A stretch of DNA of 64,000 nucleotides. Origin: Aliarcobacter sp017996075 (GTDB lineage: Bacteria > Campylobacterota > Campylobacteria > Campylobacterales > Arcobacteraceae). The stretch is taken from NCBI RefSeq assembly GCF_051062515.1, contig NZ_JAMXEK010000001.1. One strand, written 5' to 3'. The notes below the pieces were generated by a model. That model saw only the letters and a list, made by a program, of their open reading frames with translations, had not been told where the DNA came from and ran no database searches. This document shows positions 50,206-59,221 of this stretch, one piece after another; the first letter of the stretch is position 1; each line of letters begins with the position of its first letter. Position numbers and translations under genes: made by a program.

Positions 50206-51961
50206 CAATACCATTTGCAAGTACTTGCTGATAATCTTTGTTATATAATCTTTTACTTTCAACAGGATGAGATATAAATCCTAGCTCAATAAGAATAGAT
50301 GGCATCTGCGCACCAACTAAAACCCAAAATGGTCCTTCTTTTACACCTGTATCTCTTACATCTTTATATTTTGTTCTAGCTGCTTGTAAAAGTCCTGATT
50401 GAACATCTATCGCAAATTTATGAGAGGCTGTAATTCTTGGACGATTTAAGCTCTCTAAAAATACATTTTTTGAACTTTCACTCATCTCTCTAATATCATC
50501 TTTATTTTCTAAAGCAGCAACTTTTTTTGCTCTTTCACTTCTTGCAGGACTTAGAAAAAATGTCTCAATACCACTTGTGCTACTAGCTTTCTCTTTTGGC
50601 ATAGAGTTTGTATGTATTGAGATAAAAAGGTCAGCATTTTTCTCATTTGCTAAAATAGTTCTATCCATAACTTTAATAAATTTATCAGTTGATCTAGTCA
50701 AATATACCTTGTATCCTCTTTGTTTTAATATATTATCAAGATATTTTGCTACTTCTAAATTTATAACTTTTTCATACTCTTTATTTGGCCCCACGGCACC
50801 AACATCATCTCCACCATGTCCTGCATCTATAACTATTGTTTTATTTATAGCATTTTTTGGTGTTGTATTTTGAACTTGTTTTGAAACTTTTGTAGGAAGA
50901 TTAGTTTTACTATTTGAATCACTACTGTTTTTAGCAACTTCTACTTTTTCACTTTGAGTTTCTAAAACTTCAATAGTTAGCTCATTTGATTTTAAAATAT
51001 ATTTAATTTTAGGATTATTTTTATTTATTAATCTTATTCTAACGCTATTTTTATTTTCTGTAGTAATAACTTTATCTATACTATTTAAATTTAGTTTTGT
51101 AGGTTCAACATAGCTATATTTTCCATTGATATCAAAAATATACTCAAAATTTCCATTTTGCTTAAGAGTAGAATATTTTAAATCTTTTTGTGATATTTTT
51201 TTGTTAAACTGGATAGTAATCTTATCTCCACTTGACGAAATAGAACGAATAGAGTTTTTCAAATCAACCATTTCTTGAATATTTGAATTAGGTTCAATTT
51301 TTTGTTTTGAAATCTCTTTTATTTGTTCATCTTTTTTTGTTGATTGTTTGCTATTTACATCTATTATTAGTTGTCTTTTTGTTATTTTATAAGATGTTTC
51401 TGGATTATTATTGCCTGAAATTACAATTCTTAAAACATCAGGTTGAAACTGACCTATTGTAATTTTTTCTTCACCCTGAATTGCTAATTTTGTAGCTAAG
51501 GCATCTTTAAAATAACCTTTAATATCAAAAACATCTCTATATAAAGGAGAAGGTTTTAGCTCGAAAAATTTAATATCATCTTCTTTTATATCAACATTAA
51601 AATCAACTACTATTGAGTTGTTTGAAGTAGTTACATTTTTTATAGAGTATAAAAGATTTGATTGTTTCTCTTTATTTTGTTTATTGTTTGAAGAAGTTTG
51701 AGCTGGCTCTATATTTTTGTTATTTATTACTTTAATACTCTTATTTAAAACAGCTAATTTTTTTTCATCAGGTCTTACATCTTTATTTAACTTTTTCCCT
51801 AGTTCAATAATTTTTTTTAAATCATCTATTTTTTGATTGTCATCTTTTCTTAATGAAGATTTTAAAAACTCTATCCTTGCCTCTTTGTACTGCTGTTCCA
51901 AGCTAGAGGCAAAAGATATATTGATAATAAGTAGAAGGCAAATAAAGAATTTAGTTAAAAT
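50168..51961 (-). CDS. amiC: N-acetylmuramoyl-L-alanine amidase, AmiC type, ATT start proposed
   Basis: The amidase cuts the stem peptide from peptidoglycan, aiding daughter-cell separation. The Amidase_3 domain in the C-terminal third shows IVIDAGHGGDDVGAVGP, LFISIHTNSMP and IELGFISHPVE with zinc-ligand His and Glu residues; two AMIN-like repeats (about 85-195 and 225-330) precede it. The first standard start is TTG at 51901, which gives no signal peptide. In frame upstream is a good export signal, LTKFFICLLLIINISFASS, beginning at ATT 51961-51959 with AGGAG 7 bases before it. A stop lies four codons further up and no ATG, GTG or TTG lies between, so ATT is the likely start. The 577-residue form is the fallback. 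Confidence 0.85.
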   Translation of the reverse strand: MLTKFFICLLLIINISFASSLEQQYKEARIEFLKSSLRKDDNQKIDDLKKIIELGKKLNKDVRPDEKKLAVLNKSIKVINNKNIEPAQTSSNNKQNKEKQSNLLYSIKNVTTSNNSIVVDFNVDIKEDDIKFFELKPSPLYRDVFDIKGYFKDALATKLAIQGEEKITIGQFQPDVLRIVISGNNNPETSYKITKRQLIIDVNSKQSTKKDEQIKEISKQKIEPNSNIQEMVDLKNSIRSISSSGDKITIQFNKKISQKDLKYSTLKQNGNFEYIFDINGKYSYVEPTKLNLNSIDKVITTENKNSVRIRLINKNNPKIKYILKSNELTIEVLETQSEKVEVAKNSSDSNSKTNLPTKVSKQVQNTTPKNAINKTIVIDAGHGGDDVGAVGPNKEYEKVINLEVAKYLDNILKQRGYKVYLTRSTDKFIKVMDRTILANEKNADLFISIHTNSMPKEKASSTSGIETFFLSPARSERAKKVAALENKDDIREMSESSKNVFLESLNRPRITASHKFAIDVQSGLLQAARTKYKDVRDTGVKEGPFWVLVGAQMPSILIELGFISHPVESKRLYNKDYQQVLANGIANGIDSYFLKNP

Positions 51962-51963
51962 AA

Positions 51964-53043
51964 CTACTCTCCTTTAGTTAATTTTTCCATTAACTCTTTA
52001 ACAGAGATTATCTTATCAATTTTATATCCATTTGAACCAGAGAAAAATAGACCAGTTTCTACATCACCTTTGTATGCAGCTCCTAATCTATCAGCGATAC
52101 AATATCCTACTAGTTTTGCTTCATGGCCTCTATTGCAAGGTGCAACACAATTTGAGATGCATTGAACCTTAGGAGCTGTTTTATTTTCTATTGCAAATTG
52201 AAGATTTGTCTTAACTCCACGTGCAGGAAGACCTACTGGAGAACTCATTAAAACAATATCTTCTTCTTTTGCATTTAGTAAAACATCTTTGAATTTATCA
52301 TCTGCATCACACTCATGTGTCCCTATAAATCTAGTAGCCATTTGAACTCCAGCACAACCAAGAGATATAAACTTATCTATATCTTTTTTATCCCAAATTC
52401 CACCAGCTGCAATAACAGGAATATCTCCCCATTTTTTAGCTTCCTCAATAACAGGAGGAACTATATTTTCAAGTTGAAACTCTTCTTTATAACAATCTTC
52501 ATATTTGAAACCTTGATGTCCACCACTTAAAGGCCCCTCAACTATTACAGCATCTGGAAGTTTGTTGTATCTTTCCCATTTTTTACAAATAAGTTTTAAA
52601 GCTCTTGCACTTGATACAATTGGTACAAGTGCTACATCTGGGAAGTTTTTTGTAAACTCTGGCATATTTGTTGGAATTCCAGCACCTGTTATTATAATAT
52701 TTGCACCTGCTTCACATGCATCACGTACTACTCTTCCATAGTCATTTATAGCATATAAAATATTACAAGCAAGTGGTAAATTTCCACAAATTTTTCTAGC
52801 ATTATCGAAAATCTCTTTTAAAGCATCTTTACTATAAAAATTTAAAACCTCTTTTGGTTTATCTTTTTTCATAATAATATTAACCTGTGGGCTAAGTTTT
52901 TTATAGTATCCTGTACCAACTGCTGAAATTACACCTAAGCCACCTTCAAGACTAACATGTCCAGCTAATTGATCCCAACTTATTCCAACACCCATACCAC
53001 CTTGAATTATCGGATGTTTTATCTCATATTTTCCTATTTTCAC
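51964..53043 (-). CDS. Nitronate monooxygenase family FMN protein
   Basis: The 359-residue TIM-barrel protein belongs to the 2-nitropropane dioxygenase/nitronate monooxygenase family: HPIIQGGMGVGISW near the start, NIIITGAGIPTNMPEF near residue 125, GPLSGGHQGFKYEDC near 178, AAGGIWDKKDIDKFISLGC near 220 and CISNCVAPCN near 303. It may detoxify nitronates; related proteins include FabK-type enoyl reductases, so that role cannot be excluded. The start is GTG at 53043, with AGAGG upstream. It lies between tyrS and the amidase. Confidence 0.86.
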   Translation of the reverse strand: MKIGKYEIKHPIIQGGMGVGISWDQLAGHVSLEGGLGVISAVGTGYYKKLSPQVNIIMKKDKPKEVLNFYSKDALKEIFDNARKICGNLPLACNILYAINDYGRVVRDACEAGANIIITGAGIPTNMPEFTKNFPDVALVPIVSSARALKLICKKWERYNKLPDAVIVEGPLSGGHQGFKYEDCYKEEFQLENIVPPVIEEAKKWGDIPVIAAGGIWDKKDIDKFISLGCAGVQMATRFIGTHECDADDKFKDVLLNAKEEDIVLMSSPVGLPARGVKTNLQFAIENKTAPKVQCISNCVAPCNRGHEAKLVGYCIADRLGAAYKGDVETGLFFSGSNGYKIDKIISVKELMEKLTKGE

Positions 53044-53055
53044 AATTAGCCTCTT

Positions 53056-54264
53056 CTATTTTATTATTATTTTTGCAAAACTTTTTTTGCCTTTTTGCAA
53101 AATGTATTCGCCGGATGTTAAGTTTAACTTATCATCGCTTATTTTCTCTTGATTAATCGATACCGCATTTGATTTTATATCACGTCTAGCTTGTGAAGTT
53201 GAATCAACTAATTTTGAATCAACTAAAGCTTGACAAATCCAAATCTCACCTTCAAATATAAACTCTGGCATATCTGTTGGAATATCTTTTTTGGCAAAAA
53301 CTCTTTCAAATTCAAGTTTTGCATCAATTCCAGAACCAACTCCATGGAATCTATCAACTATTTCAGATGCTAAATCCTCTTTTACTTTTTTAGGGTGCAT
53401 TGTTCCATTTTCTACACCTTTTTTTATCTCTTCAATCTCTTTTAAACTTTTACTTGAAAGAAGTTCGAAATATCTCCACATAAGCTCATCAGAAATTGAT
53501 AAAACTTTTCCAAACATATCAAAAGGCTCATCTGTAACACCAATGTAATTACCCAATGATTTTGACATCTTTTGAACACCATCAAGACCTTCAAGAATTG
53601 GCATCATTAAAACTGCTTGTTGTTTTTTACAGTTATATGCTTTTTGTAGAGTTCTTCCCATAAGTAGATTAAACTTTTGATCAGTTCCCCCAAGTTCTAC
53701 ATCACTATTTAAAGCAATTGAGTCATAACCTTGAAGTAGGGGATATAAAAACTCATTTACAGCAATTGGAGTGTTTGAACTATATCTTTTTGAAAAATCA
53801 TCACGTTCTAGCATTCTTGCAACTGTTAAATTTGAAGCTAGATTTATAAGTCCTGCTGTTCCTAATTCATTTAACCAAGTACTATTAAAAACAACTTCTG
53901 TTTTATCTGGATCTAAGATTTTAAAAACTTGCTCTTTATAAGTTTCAGCATTTATAAGTACATCATCTCTACTTAAAATTTTTCTAGTTTCACTTTTTCC
54001 AGTTGGATCTCCAATAGTTGCAGTGAAATCTCCAATTAAAAATTGAACAATTCCTCCAAATTTTTGAAAAGTTGCTAATTTTTGTATTAAAACTGTATGT
54101 CCTAGATGAATATCAGGAGCTGTTGGATCAAATCCTGCTTTTACGTAGAAATTTTCACCTGTTTCAAAATATTTCTTTATCAATTTTGTAATAGCTTCAA
54201 TATCAATAATCTCAGCAGTTCCTCTTTGAATTTCGTCTATTGCTTCTTTTATTTTATTTTCCAT
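53056..54264 (-). CDS. tyrS: Tyrosyl-tRNA synthetase
   Basis: The 402-residue class I synthetase charges tRNA-Tyr. The HIGH motif appears as HLGH in DPTAPDIHLGHTVLIQK near residue 46-55, and the KMSKS loop in VQKMSKSLGNYIG near 232. The C-terminal S4 RNA-binding domain (about 340-402, ALVDSKLVDSTSQARRDIK) is complete. It belongs to the TyrZ-like bacterial branch by its motifs. It follows spoT after 14 bases in the pyrH-rpoZ-spoT-tyrS operon. A tRNA-Tyr gene lies 12 kb away. Confidence 0.96.
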   Translation of the reverse strand: MENKIKEAIDEIQRGTAEIIDIEAITKLIKKYFETGENFYVKAGFDPTAPDIHLGHTVLIQKLATFQKFGGIVQFLIGDFTATIGDPTGKSETRKILSRDDVLINAETYKEQVFKILDPDKTEVVFNSTWLNELGTAGLINLASNLTVARMLERDDFSKRYSSNTPIAVNEFLYPLLQGYDSIALNSDVELGGTDQKFNLLMGRTLQKAYNCKKQQAVLMMPILEGLDGVQKMSKSLGNYIGVTDEPFDMFGKVLSISDELMWRYFELLSSKSLKEIEEIKKGVENGTMHPKKVKEDLASEIVDRFHGVGSGIDAKLEFERVFAKKDIPTDMPEFIFEGEIWICQALVDSKLVDSTSQARRDIKSNAVSINQEKISDDKLNLTSGEYILQKGKKSFAKIIIK

Positions 54265-54278
54265 ATTCTATTAAACCT

Positions 54279-56432
54279 TTATTTATTATATGCGTCTTTT
54301 TTTGACATAAAATCTATAACTTTTATATTTTTTTCAACAATTTGTTTAACTTCATCTATATTTGAATTATTTATCTCAAACTCTATATCACAATATTGAA
54401 TATAAGAGTGTTTTTGTCTTCCAAAATTACAAGCTAGTATATAAAAATCACTTTTTGCAAGATATGCTAAAACTTTTGCTAATTCACCTTTTGTATTTGG
54501 AATACTTATTAACATTTTGTATTGAAAAACAGAGTTTTTTGCCCATTCACAGTACAACATCTGTTCATTTTCTTTGATTTTAGAATAAGCTTTATCACAC
54601 ATTTTATGGTGAATTATTGCATTGTGTGAGCTTCTAAATGCAATAATATCATCTCCAAATTTTGGATGACAACAGTGATCAAATGATATAGAATTTATAT
54701 TAAAGTTTGAATAAATAAGCATATTGTCAAATTTAAACTCTTTTATTTTACTTGTGAAGATTTTAAATCTTCCCATAATTCCTTTCTCTTTTAATACTTT
54801 TTTCTCTACAATTTGTTTTGCATTTTTTAAAAAAGCTAAATTTGTTGGTACCTTATATAGACCTTTTACTGGATATTGTTCTAAAATATCAACATAGTAT
54901 CTTGAAAATATAGTATTTAGAATATTTTTTCCAGCAAGTTCATCTATCTCTCTTTGTCTTTGCATACATAAAAATTTCAACTGTTTTTTTGCTCTTGAAG
55001 TTTTTACCATATCTATCCAAGAACATCTTATAATTGCTTCATTTCCTAGCTCTATTTGTATGATATCTGTACTTTTTAAAACGGTTAAAAGAGGTTTTTT
55101 TATTTTATTTATATAGCAAGAAATTGCTTTTTTCCCGACATTTGTATGAACAGCAAATGCATAATCATAAGCAGTTGAACCAATAGGAAGGATAAAAACT
55201 TCACCTTTTGGAGAGTAAACTATTATCTCATCATTAAATAAATTCTCTTTTGTTTCATTATAAAACTCTTCTATATTGTCATTAGAAAACTCTAAAGATT
55301 TTAACCAATTTAGATTTGAATTTGAAGAACTATTTTTTTCTCCATTTTTATATGCCCAGTGAGCTGCTATTCCATACTCTGCAACACTATTCATATCAAA
55401 TGAACGAATCTGAATCTCATATATTTTTGAATTATAAAAAACTGTCGTATGAATAGTTTTATATCCATTCTCTTTTGGTGTTGCTATATAATCTTTAAAT
55501 CTTGAAACTAAAGGTTTAAATTCTAAATGAATATGCCCTAAGGCTTTATAGCAATCTATATCACTAGGAACTAAGATTCTAATTGCAAAAAGATCAAGTA
55601 CTTCATCTATGGTAATACCTTTTCTTTGCATTTTTAAATATATTGAGTAGTGGTGTTTAATTCTTGAATAGATTTTTATATCATTTTCTTCAAAACCATT
55701 TTTCTCTAATAAATTTTTTGTAATAGCAATAAAAGTATTGAAACTAAGCTGCATGGCTTGTTCATTATCTTTTAAGAAATCATCAATTTTTTTGTATTCA
55801 TCTGGATAAATATAGAAAAATGCTAAATCTTCTAACTCATTTTTAAGTGTTGAAATACCAAGTCTATTTGCAATAGGAACATAAACAACCAGAGTCTCTT
55901 CAGCTATTCTTCTTTGTTTGTGTTGTGGTAAAACAGCAAGGGTTAGCATATTATGAAGTCTATCGCAAAGTTTTACTATTAAAACTCTCGGGTCATCAAT
56001 TGATGCTATTAGCATTTTTCTAAATGTAAGTGCTGCTTGAACTATTTTTGTATCGCTTGAATCTTTTGAAGTAATAAAATTTTCTTCTCTAATATCTGCT
56101 ACTTTTGTAAGACCTTTAACCATATTAGAGACATTTTTACCCCATTTTTCTTCAACAAATTCTAATGTAAAAGGTGTATCTTCTACAACATCATGAAGAA
56201 GTGCAGTTGCTATAACATCTTCATCTTTTGAAAAAGTACTAGTTATTGTTGCTACTAAAATTGGATGAACCGAATATGGTTCACCACTTTTTCTAAATTG
56301 ACCTTCATGAGCTTCAATAATAAAATCAATAATCTCATATAGTTTTGGGCTAATATCAATTTGCTTTTCAAGCTCTTTTATCGCCCCTTCAATCGTATTT
56401 ACTAGTTTTAGTTCTTTGAAGAATAAATTCAT
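54279..56432 (-). CDS. spoT: Bifunctional (p)ppGpp synthetase/hydrolase SpoT
   Basis: The 717-residue Rel/SpoT homologue controls the stringent response. The hydrolase HD domain shows FRKSGEPYSVHPILVA and ALLHDVVEDTPFT near residues 50-90; the synthetase domain has RIKHHYSIYLKMQRKG near 256 and ATPKENGYKTIHTTVFY near 318. TGS (about 400-460) and a C-terminal ACT-like domain (about 640-710) follow. Both active sites look intact, as expected for the single Rsh of Campylobacterota. It starts 19 bases after rpoZ. Confidence 0.95.
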   Translation of the reverse strand: MNLFFKELKLVNTIEGAIKELEKQIDISPKLYEIIDFIIEAHEGQFRKSGEPYSVHPILVATITSTFSKDEDVIATALLHDVVEDTPFTLEFVEEKWGKNVSNMVKGLTKVADIREENFITSKDSSDTKIVQAALTFRKMLIASIDDPRVLIVKLCDRLHNMLTLAVLPQHKQRRIAEETLVVYVPIANRLGISTLKNELEDLAFFYIYPDEYKKIDDFLKDNEQAMQLSFNTFIAITKNLLEKNGFEENDIKIYSRIKHHYSIYLKMQRKGITIDEVLDLFAIRILVPSDIDCYKALGHIHLEFKPLVSRFKDYIATPKENGYKTIHTTVFYNSKIYEIQIRSFDMNSVAEYGIAAHWAYKNGEKNSSSNSNLNWLKSLEFSNDNIEEFYNETKENLFNDEIIVYSPKGEVFILPIGSTAYDYAFAVHTNVGKKAISCYINKIKKPLLTVLKSTDIIQIELGNEAIIRCSWIDMVKTSRAKKQLKFLCMQRQREIDELAGKNILNTIFSRYYVDILEQYPVKGLYKVPTNLAFLKNAKQIVEKKVLKEKGIMGRFKIFTSKIKEFKFDNMLIYSNFNINSISFDHCCHPKFGDDIIAFRSSHNAIIHHKMCDKAYSKIKENEQMLYCEWAKNSVFQYKMLISIPNTKGELAKVLAYLAKSDFYILACNFGRQKHSYIQYCDIEFEINNSNIDEVKQIVEKNIKVIDFMSKKDAYNK

Positions 56433-56451
56433 AAATCTACTAAGTAGAAAT

Positions 56452-56670
56452 CTATTTTTTTTCAGTAAAACCGTTGATTTTTAGCAATCCACTTGCTATT
56501 TCATCAATTGCAATATCTGTATATTTCATTTTTTGAGTATTTTGGCTTAAAAGTGGTTTTGCACCTTTACTTAATTCATCTGCTCTTTGTCCAACTGCAA
56601 TTGCTAAAACATATCTATCATTGTCAACTTGTTTTAAAGCTCTTGAAATTCTCTCTTCTAATCTTTCCAT
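56452..56670 (-). CDS. rpoZ: RNA polymerase omega subunit
   Basis: The 72-residue omega subunit helps assemble RNA polymerase and binds ppGpp in many proteobacteria. The LEERISRALKQVDNDRYVLAIAVGQRADEL region is characteristic (key parts RYVLAIAVGQRADEL near residues 20-34), and KPLLSQNTQKMKYTDIAIDEIASG follows. AAAAAGGATATT precedes the ATG. It lies between pyrH and spoT, which fits the functional link to (p)ppGpp. Confidence 0.93.
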   Translation of the reverse strand: MERLEERISRALKQVDNDRYVLAIAVGQRADELSKGAKPLLSQNTQKMKYTDIAIDEIASGLLKINGFTEKK

Positions 56671-56701
56671 TTTTAATATCCTTTTTAAAATCTATTTTGA
56701 A

Positions 56702-57409
56702 CTATTTAACTATTGAACATTTGCTATAATCGCCTTGTACAATTCTTAGCAAATTCCCTTTTTCATTCATATTTGTAACTGCAATTGGTAGTTTATTATC
56801 TTTTGCTAAAGCAATAGCAGTGTCATCCATAACTTTTATATGGTCTTCTAAAGCTCTATCATATGTAAGATTTTCTAATTTTACTGCATCTGCAAATTTC
56901 ATTGGATCTTTATCATAAACTCCATTAACTTTTGTTGCTTTTATAAGTAAATCTGCACCAATTTCAGTAGCTCTTAGTGTTGCACCTGTATCAGTAGTAA
57001 AATATGGATTTCCAGTTCCTGCTCCAAAAATTACAACTCTTCCTTTTTCAAAATGTCTCATAGCTTTTCTTACAATAAAAGGTTCAGCTATCTCTTCCAT
57101 TTTAATTGCAGTTTGTAATCTAGCGCTTAAACCTTTGTACTCCAAAGCTTCTTGCATAGCAACACCATTTATTACAGTTCCTAGCATTCCCATATAATCA
57201 GCACTAGTTCTTTTAATAACACCATCAGCAGCAGCAGTAACACCACGAATAATATTTCCACCACCAATAACAATAGCAACTTCAACACCGTATTCAACTA
57301 AAGTTTTAATCTCTTCAGCAATATAATCTAATATTTTTGTATCAATTCCATAACCTTCAGTTCCAGCTAATGCTTCTCCTGAGAACTTTACAAGAACTCT
57401 TTTAATCAT
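56702..57409 (-). CDS. pyrH: Uridylate kinase
   Basis: The 235-residue UMP kinase phosphorylates UMP to UDP. Seen are the Gly-rich start RVLVKFSGEALAG, VAIVIGGGNIIRG near residue 44, ATRAT-like region GATLRATEIGADLLIKATKVNGVYD near 142-165 (core TGATLRATEIGADLL) and DDTAIALAKDNKLPI near 191. Its length fits. It heads the operon pyrH-rpoZ-spoT-tyrS-nitronate monooxygenase-amidase. AAGGATAAAATAG precedes the ATG. Confidence 0.95.
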   Translation of the reverse strand: MIKRVLVKFSGEALAGTEGYGIDTKILDYIAEEIKTLVEYGVEVAIVIGGGNIIRGVTAAADGVIKRTSADYMGMLGTVINGVAMQEALEYKGLSARLQTAIKMEEIAEPFIVRKAMRHFEKGRVVIFGAGTGNPYFTTDTGATLRATEIGADLLIKATKVNGVYDKDPMKFADAVKLENLTYDRALEDHIKVMDDTAIALAKDNKLPIAVTNMNEKGNLLRIVQGDYSKCSIVK

Positions 57410-57480
57410 CTATTTTATCCTTCAATAATTTTTGGATTATATCTAAAATATAATTAACAAAAACTTAGTCTATATTTTCA

Positions 57481-58746
57481 CTACTTATCATTTAGACCTT
57501 CTAGAAACTCTTTTTGTGTCTCTTTTTTTCCTAGAATTATAAGTAGAAATACTCCAATAATTGCAGCACTAATTGAACTAGCAAAAATACCAATTTTTAC
57601 AGCACTTACAATGTGTGGATCATCAAAAGCTAAAACAGAGATAAAAATTGACATAGTAAATCCAATTCCTGCTAAGAATCCAACTGCTACAATTTCACTC
57701 CAAGTTACATTTGATGGTTTTTCACTAATTTTAAATTTTGATGCAAGATAAGTTGAAGCTAAAATACCAATAGGTTTACCAATAAGTAAACCTAAAAATA
57801 CTCCAAGAACAATTGTTTTATTCTCTACAACACTTGCAAAATCTAGCTCAACACCTGCATTTGCAAATGCAAAAACAGGCATTATAATAAATGCACTAAA
57901 GTTATGAAGTGCATTTTCAACTCTTAAAAGTGGACTTTTTGAGTTATGCTCTTCAATCTCTTCAACTGTTGTATTTTTCGCTTTTAAAGGAATTACAAAA
58001 GCTAGAAGAATTCCAGCTATTGTAGAGTGAATACCAGAGCTATGTATAAAAATCCATAGAAAAATACCAATAAATAAGTAAGGCATAACACGTACTAGAT
58101 TAAAATAGTTAAAAATCATAAGAATAAAATATGTTAAAACTGAATAAAGTAAAAAATCATAATGAAGTTCACTTGTATAAAATATTGCAACTACAACTAT
58201 TGCTCCTAAATCATCTACAACAGCTAAAGTTACTAAAAATACTTTTAAAGATAGACTAACTCTTTTTCCTAAAAGCATTAAAATTCCCAAGGCAAAAGCA
58301 ATATCTGTAGCCATAGGAACTCCAAACCCTGTTGGATGAGATTGATTTACACTTAGATACAATATTGCTGGAACAATCATTCCTCCAAGTGCTGCAATTA
58401 TAGGAAATGATGCCTTTTTTGGGCTTGAAAGCTCACCTATTAGCATATCTCTTTTTATTTCAAGACCAACAACTAAGAAAAATAGTGCCATTAAAACATC
58501 ATTTATCCAATGTTGAAGAGTCATAGAAAAAGTGTGTGTTCCAAAAGAGAAACTAAAATGTGTTTTTAAAAGTTCAAAATATTGTGGAGCAAACATAGAA
58601 TTTGCTATATAAACAGCTAAAACTGTCACCAAAAAAAGCTGAACTCCACTTAATGTTGCAGTTGATATAAAGCTTCTAATGAATTTGTATTGATTTTTTA
58701 TATTTACAATTGTTCTTAAGTATCTAGCTGAAAGTAATTTACCCAT
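57481..58746 (-). CDS. nhaA: Na+/H+ antiporter NhaA
   Basis: The 421-residue membrane protein exchanges sodium for protons. It has about twelve hydrophobic segments. The catalytic Asp pair lies in LAVVDDLGAIVVVAIFYTS near residue 173-177, and the N-terminal FLVVGLEIKRDMLIGELSSP is conserved. It starts within the last 8 bases of the Fur-family gene and has its own ribosome site, AGGAGTGC. Whether the metal regulator also controls it cannot be told from the sequence. Confidence 0.95.
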   Translation of the reverse strand: MGKLLSARYLRTIVNIKNQYKFIRSFISTATLSGVQLFLVTVLAVYIANSMFAPQYFELLKTHFSFSFGTHTFSMTLQHWINDVLMALFFLVVGLEIKRDMLIGELSSPKKASFPIIAALGGMIVPAILYLSVNQSHPTGFGVPMATDIAFALGILMLLGKRVSLSLKVFLVTLAVVDDLGAIVVVAIFYTSELHYDFLLYSVLTYFILMIFNYFNLVRVMPYLFIGIFLWIFIHSSGIHSTIAGILLAFVIPLKAKNTTVEEIEEHNSKSPLLRVENALHNFSAFIIMPVFAFANAGVELDFASVVENKTIVLGVFLGLLIGKPIGILASTYLASKFKISEKPSNVTWSEIVAVGFLAGIGFTMSIFISVLAFDDPHIVSAVKIGIFASSISAAIIGVFLLIILGKKETQKEFLEGLNDK

Positions 58747-59101
58747 TTTTATTGCACTCCTTACATTTTCCTTTTAGGATAATATTTTCAATTTTATAAT
58801 CTTGTAAAAGAAAATTTGGTTTTTCAAAAATACACTCAATATTTGAACAGTTATTGCAAATAAAGTGCGAATGCTCAATATCTTTTATTTCAAAATATCT
58901 TTTTTTATCATTTGATTCAAAAGAGTTTATAAGATTTTCTTCTTCAAAAATCGTGATATTTCTGTAAAAAGTTGCTTTATCCATAGATATTTTATCTTTT
59001 ATATCTTCATAACTTAACGGTTTACTTGAGTTTATAAGTATATCTAAGATAGATTTTCTGGCACTTGTAAGTTTTATATTTGAAAAATTTTCTTTTATCA
59101 T
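58739..59101 (-). CDS. Fur-family metal regulator, probably Zur
   Basis: The 120-residue protein has a winged-helix domain (LTSARKSILDILINSSKPLS, then DKATFYRNITIFEEENLI near residue 43) and the Fur metal-binding C-terminus: HSHFICNNC near 75-85 and CKECNKN at the end, two CxxC pairs holding structural zinc. Divergence from a zinc-binding ZnuA gene across a palindrome suggests Zur; Fur or PerR remain possible. nhaA overlaps its end by 8 bases. Confidence 0.85.
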   Translation of the reverse strand: MIKENFSNIKLTSARKSILDILINSSKPLSYEDIKDKISMDKATFYRNITIFEEENLINSFESNDKKRYFEIKDIEHSHFICNNCSNIECIFEKPNFLLQDYKIENIILKGKCKECNKNG

Positions 59102-59180
59102 AAATTTATTCTAACTAAAATTTAATTAAGTGCTACTAAGTTGCATTAAAGAATAAAAAGTTTAGAATGTCAAAAAAATT

Positions 59181-59195
59181 TGCAACCTAGTTGCA
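59181..59195. promoter_or_regulatory. Palindromic operator between the Fur-family gene and znuA
   Basis: TGCAAC CTA GTTGCA is a perfect 6-3-6 palindrome, and a CATAAT -10-like box overlaps its right half (59194-59199), 23 bases before znuA. Another half-site, AAGTTGCATT, lies at 59138-59147 near the Fur-family start. The placement suits metal-dependent repression of both genes. Confidence 0.65.
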
Positions 59196-59221
59196 TAATA
59201 CACTAAACAAAAAGGATAAAA

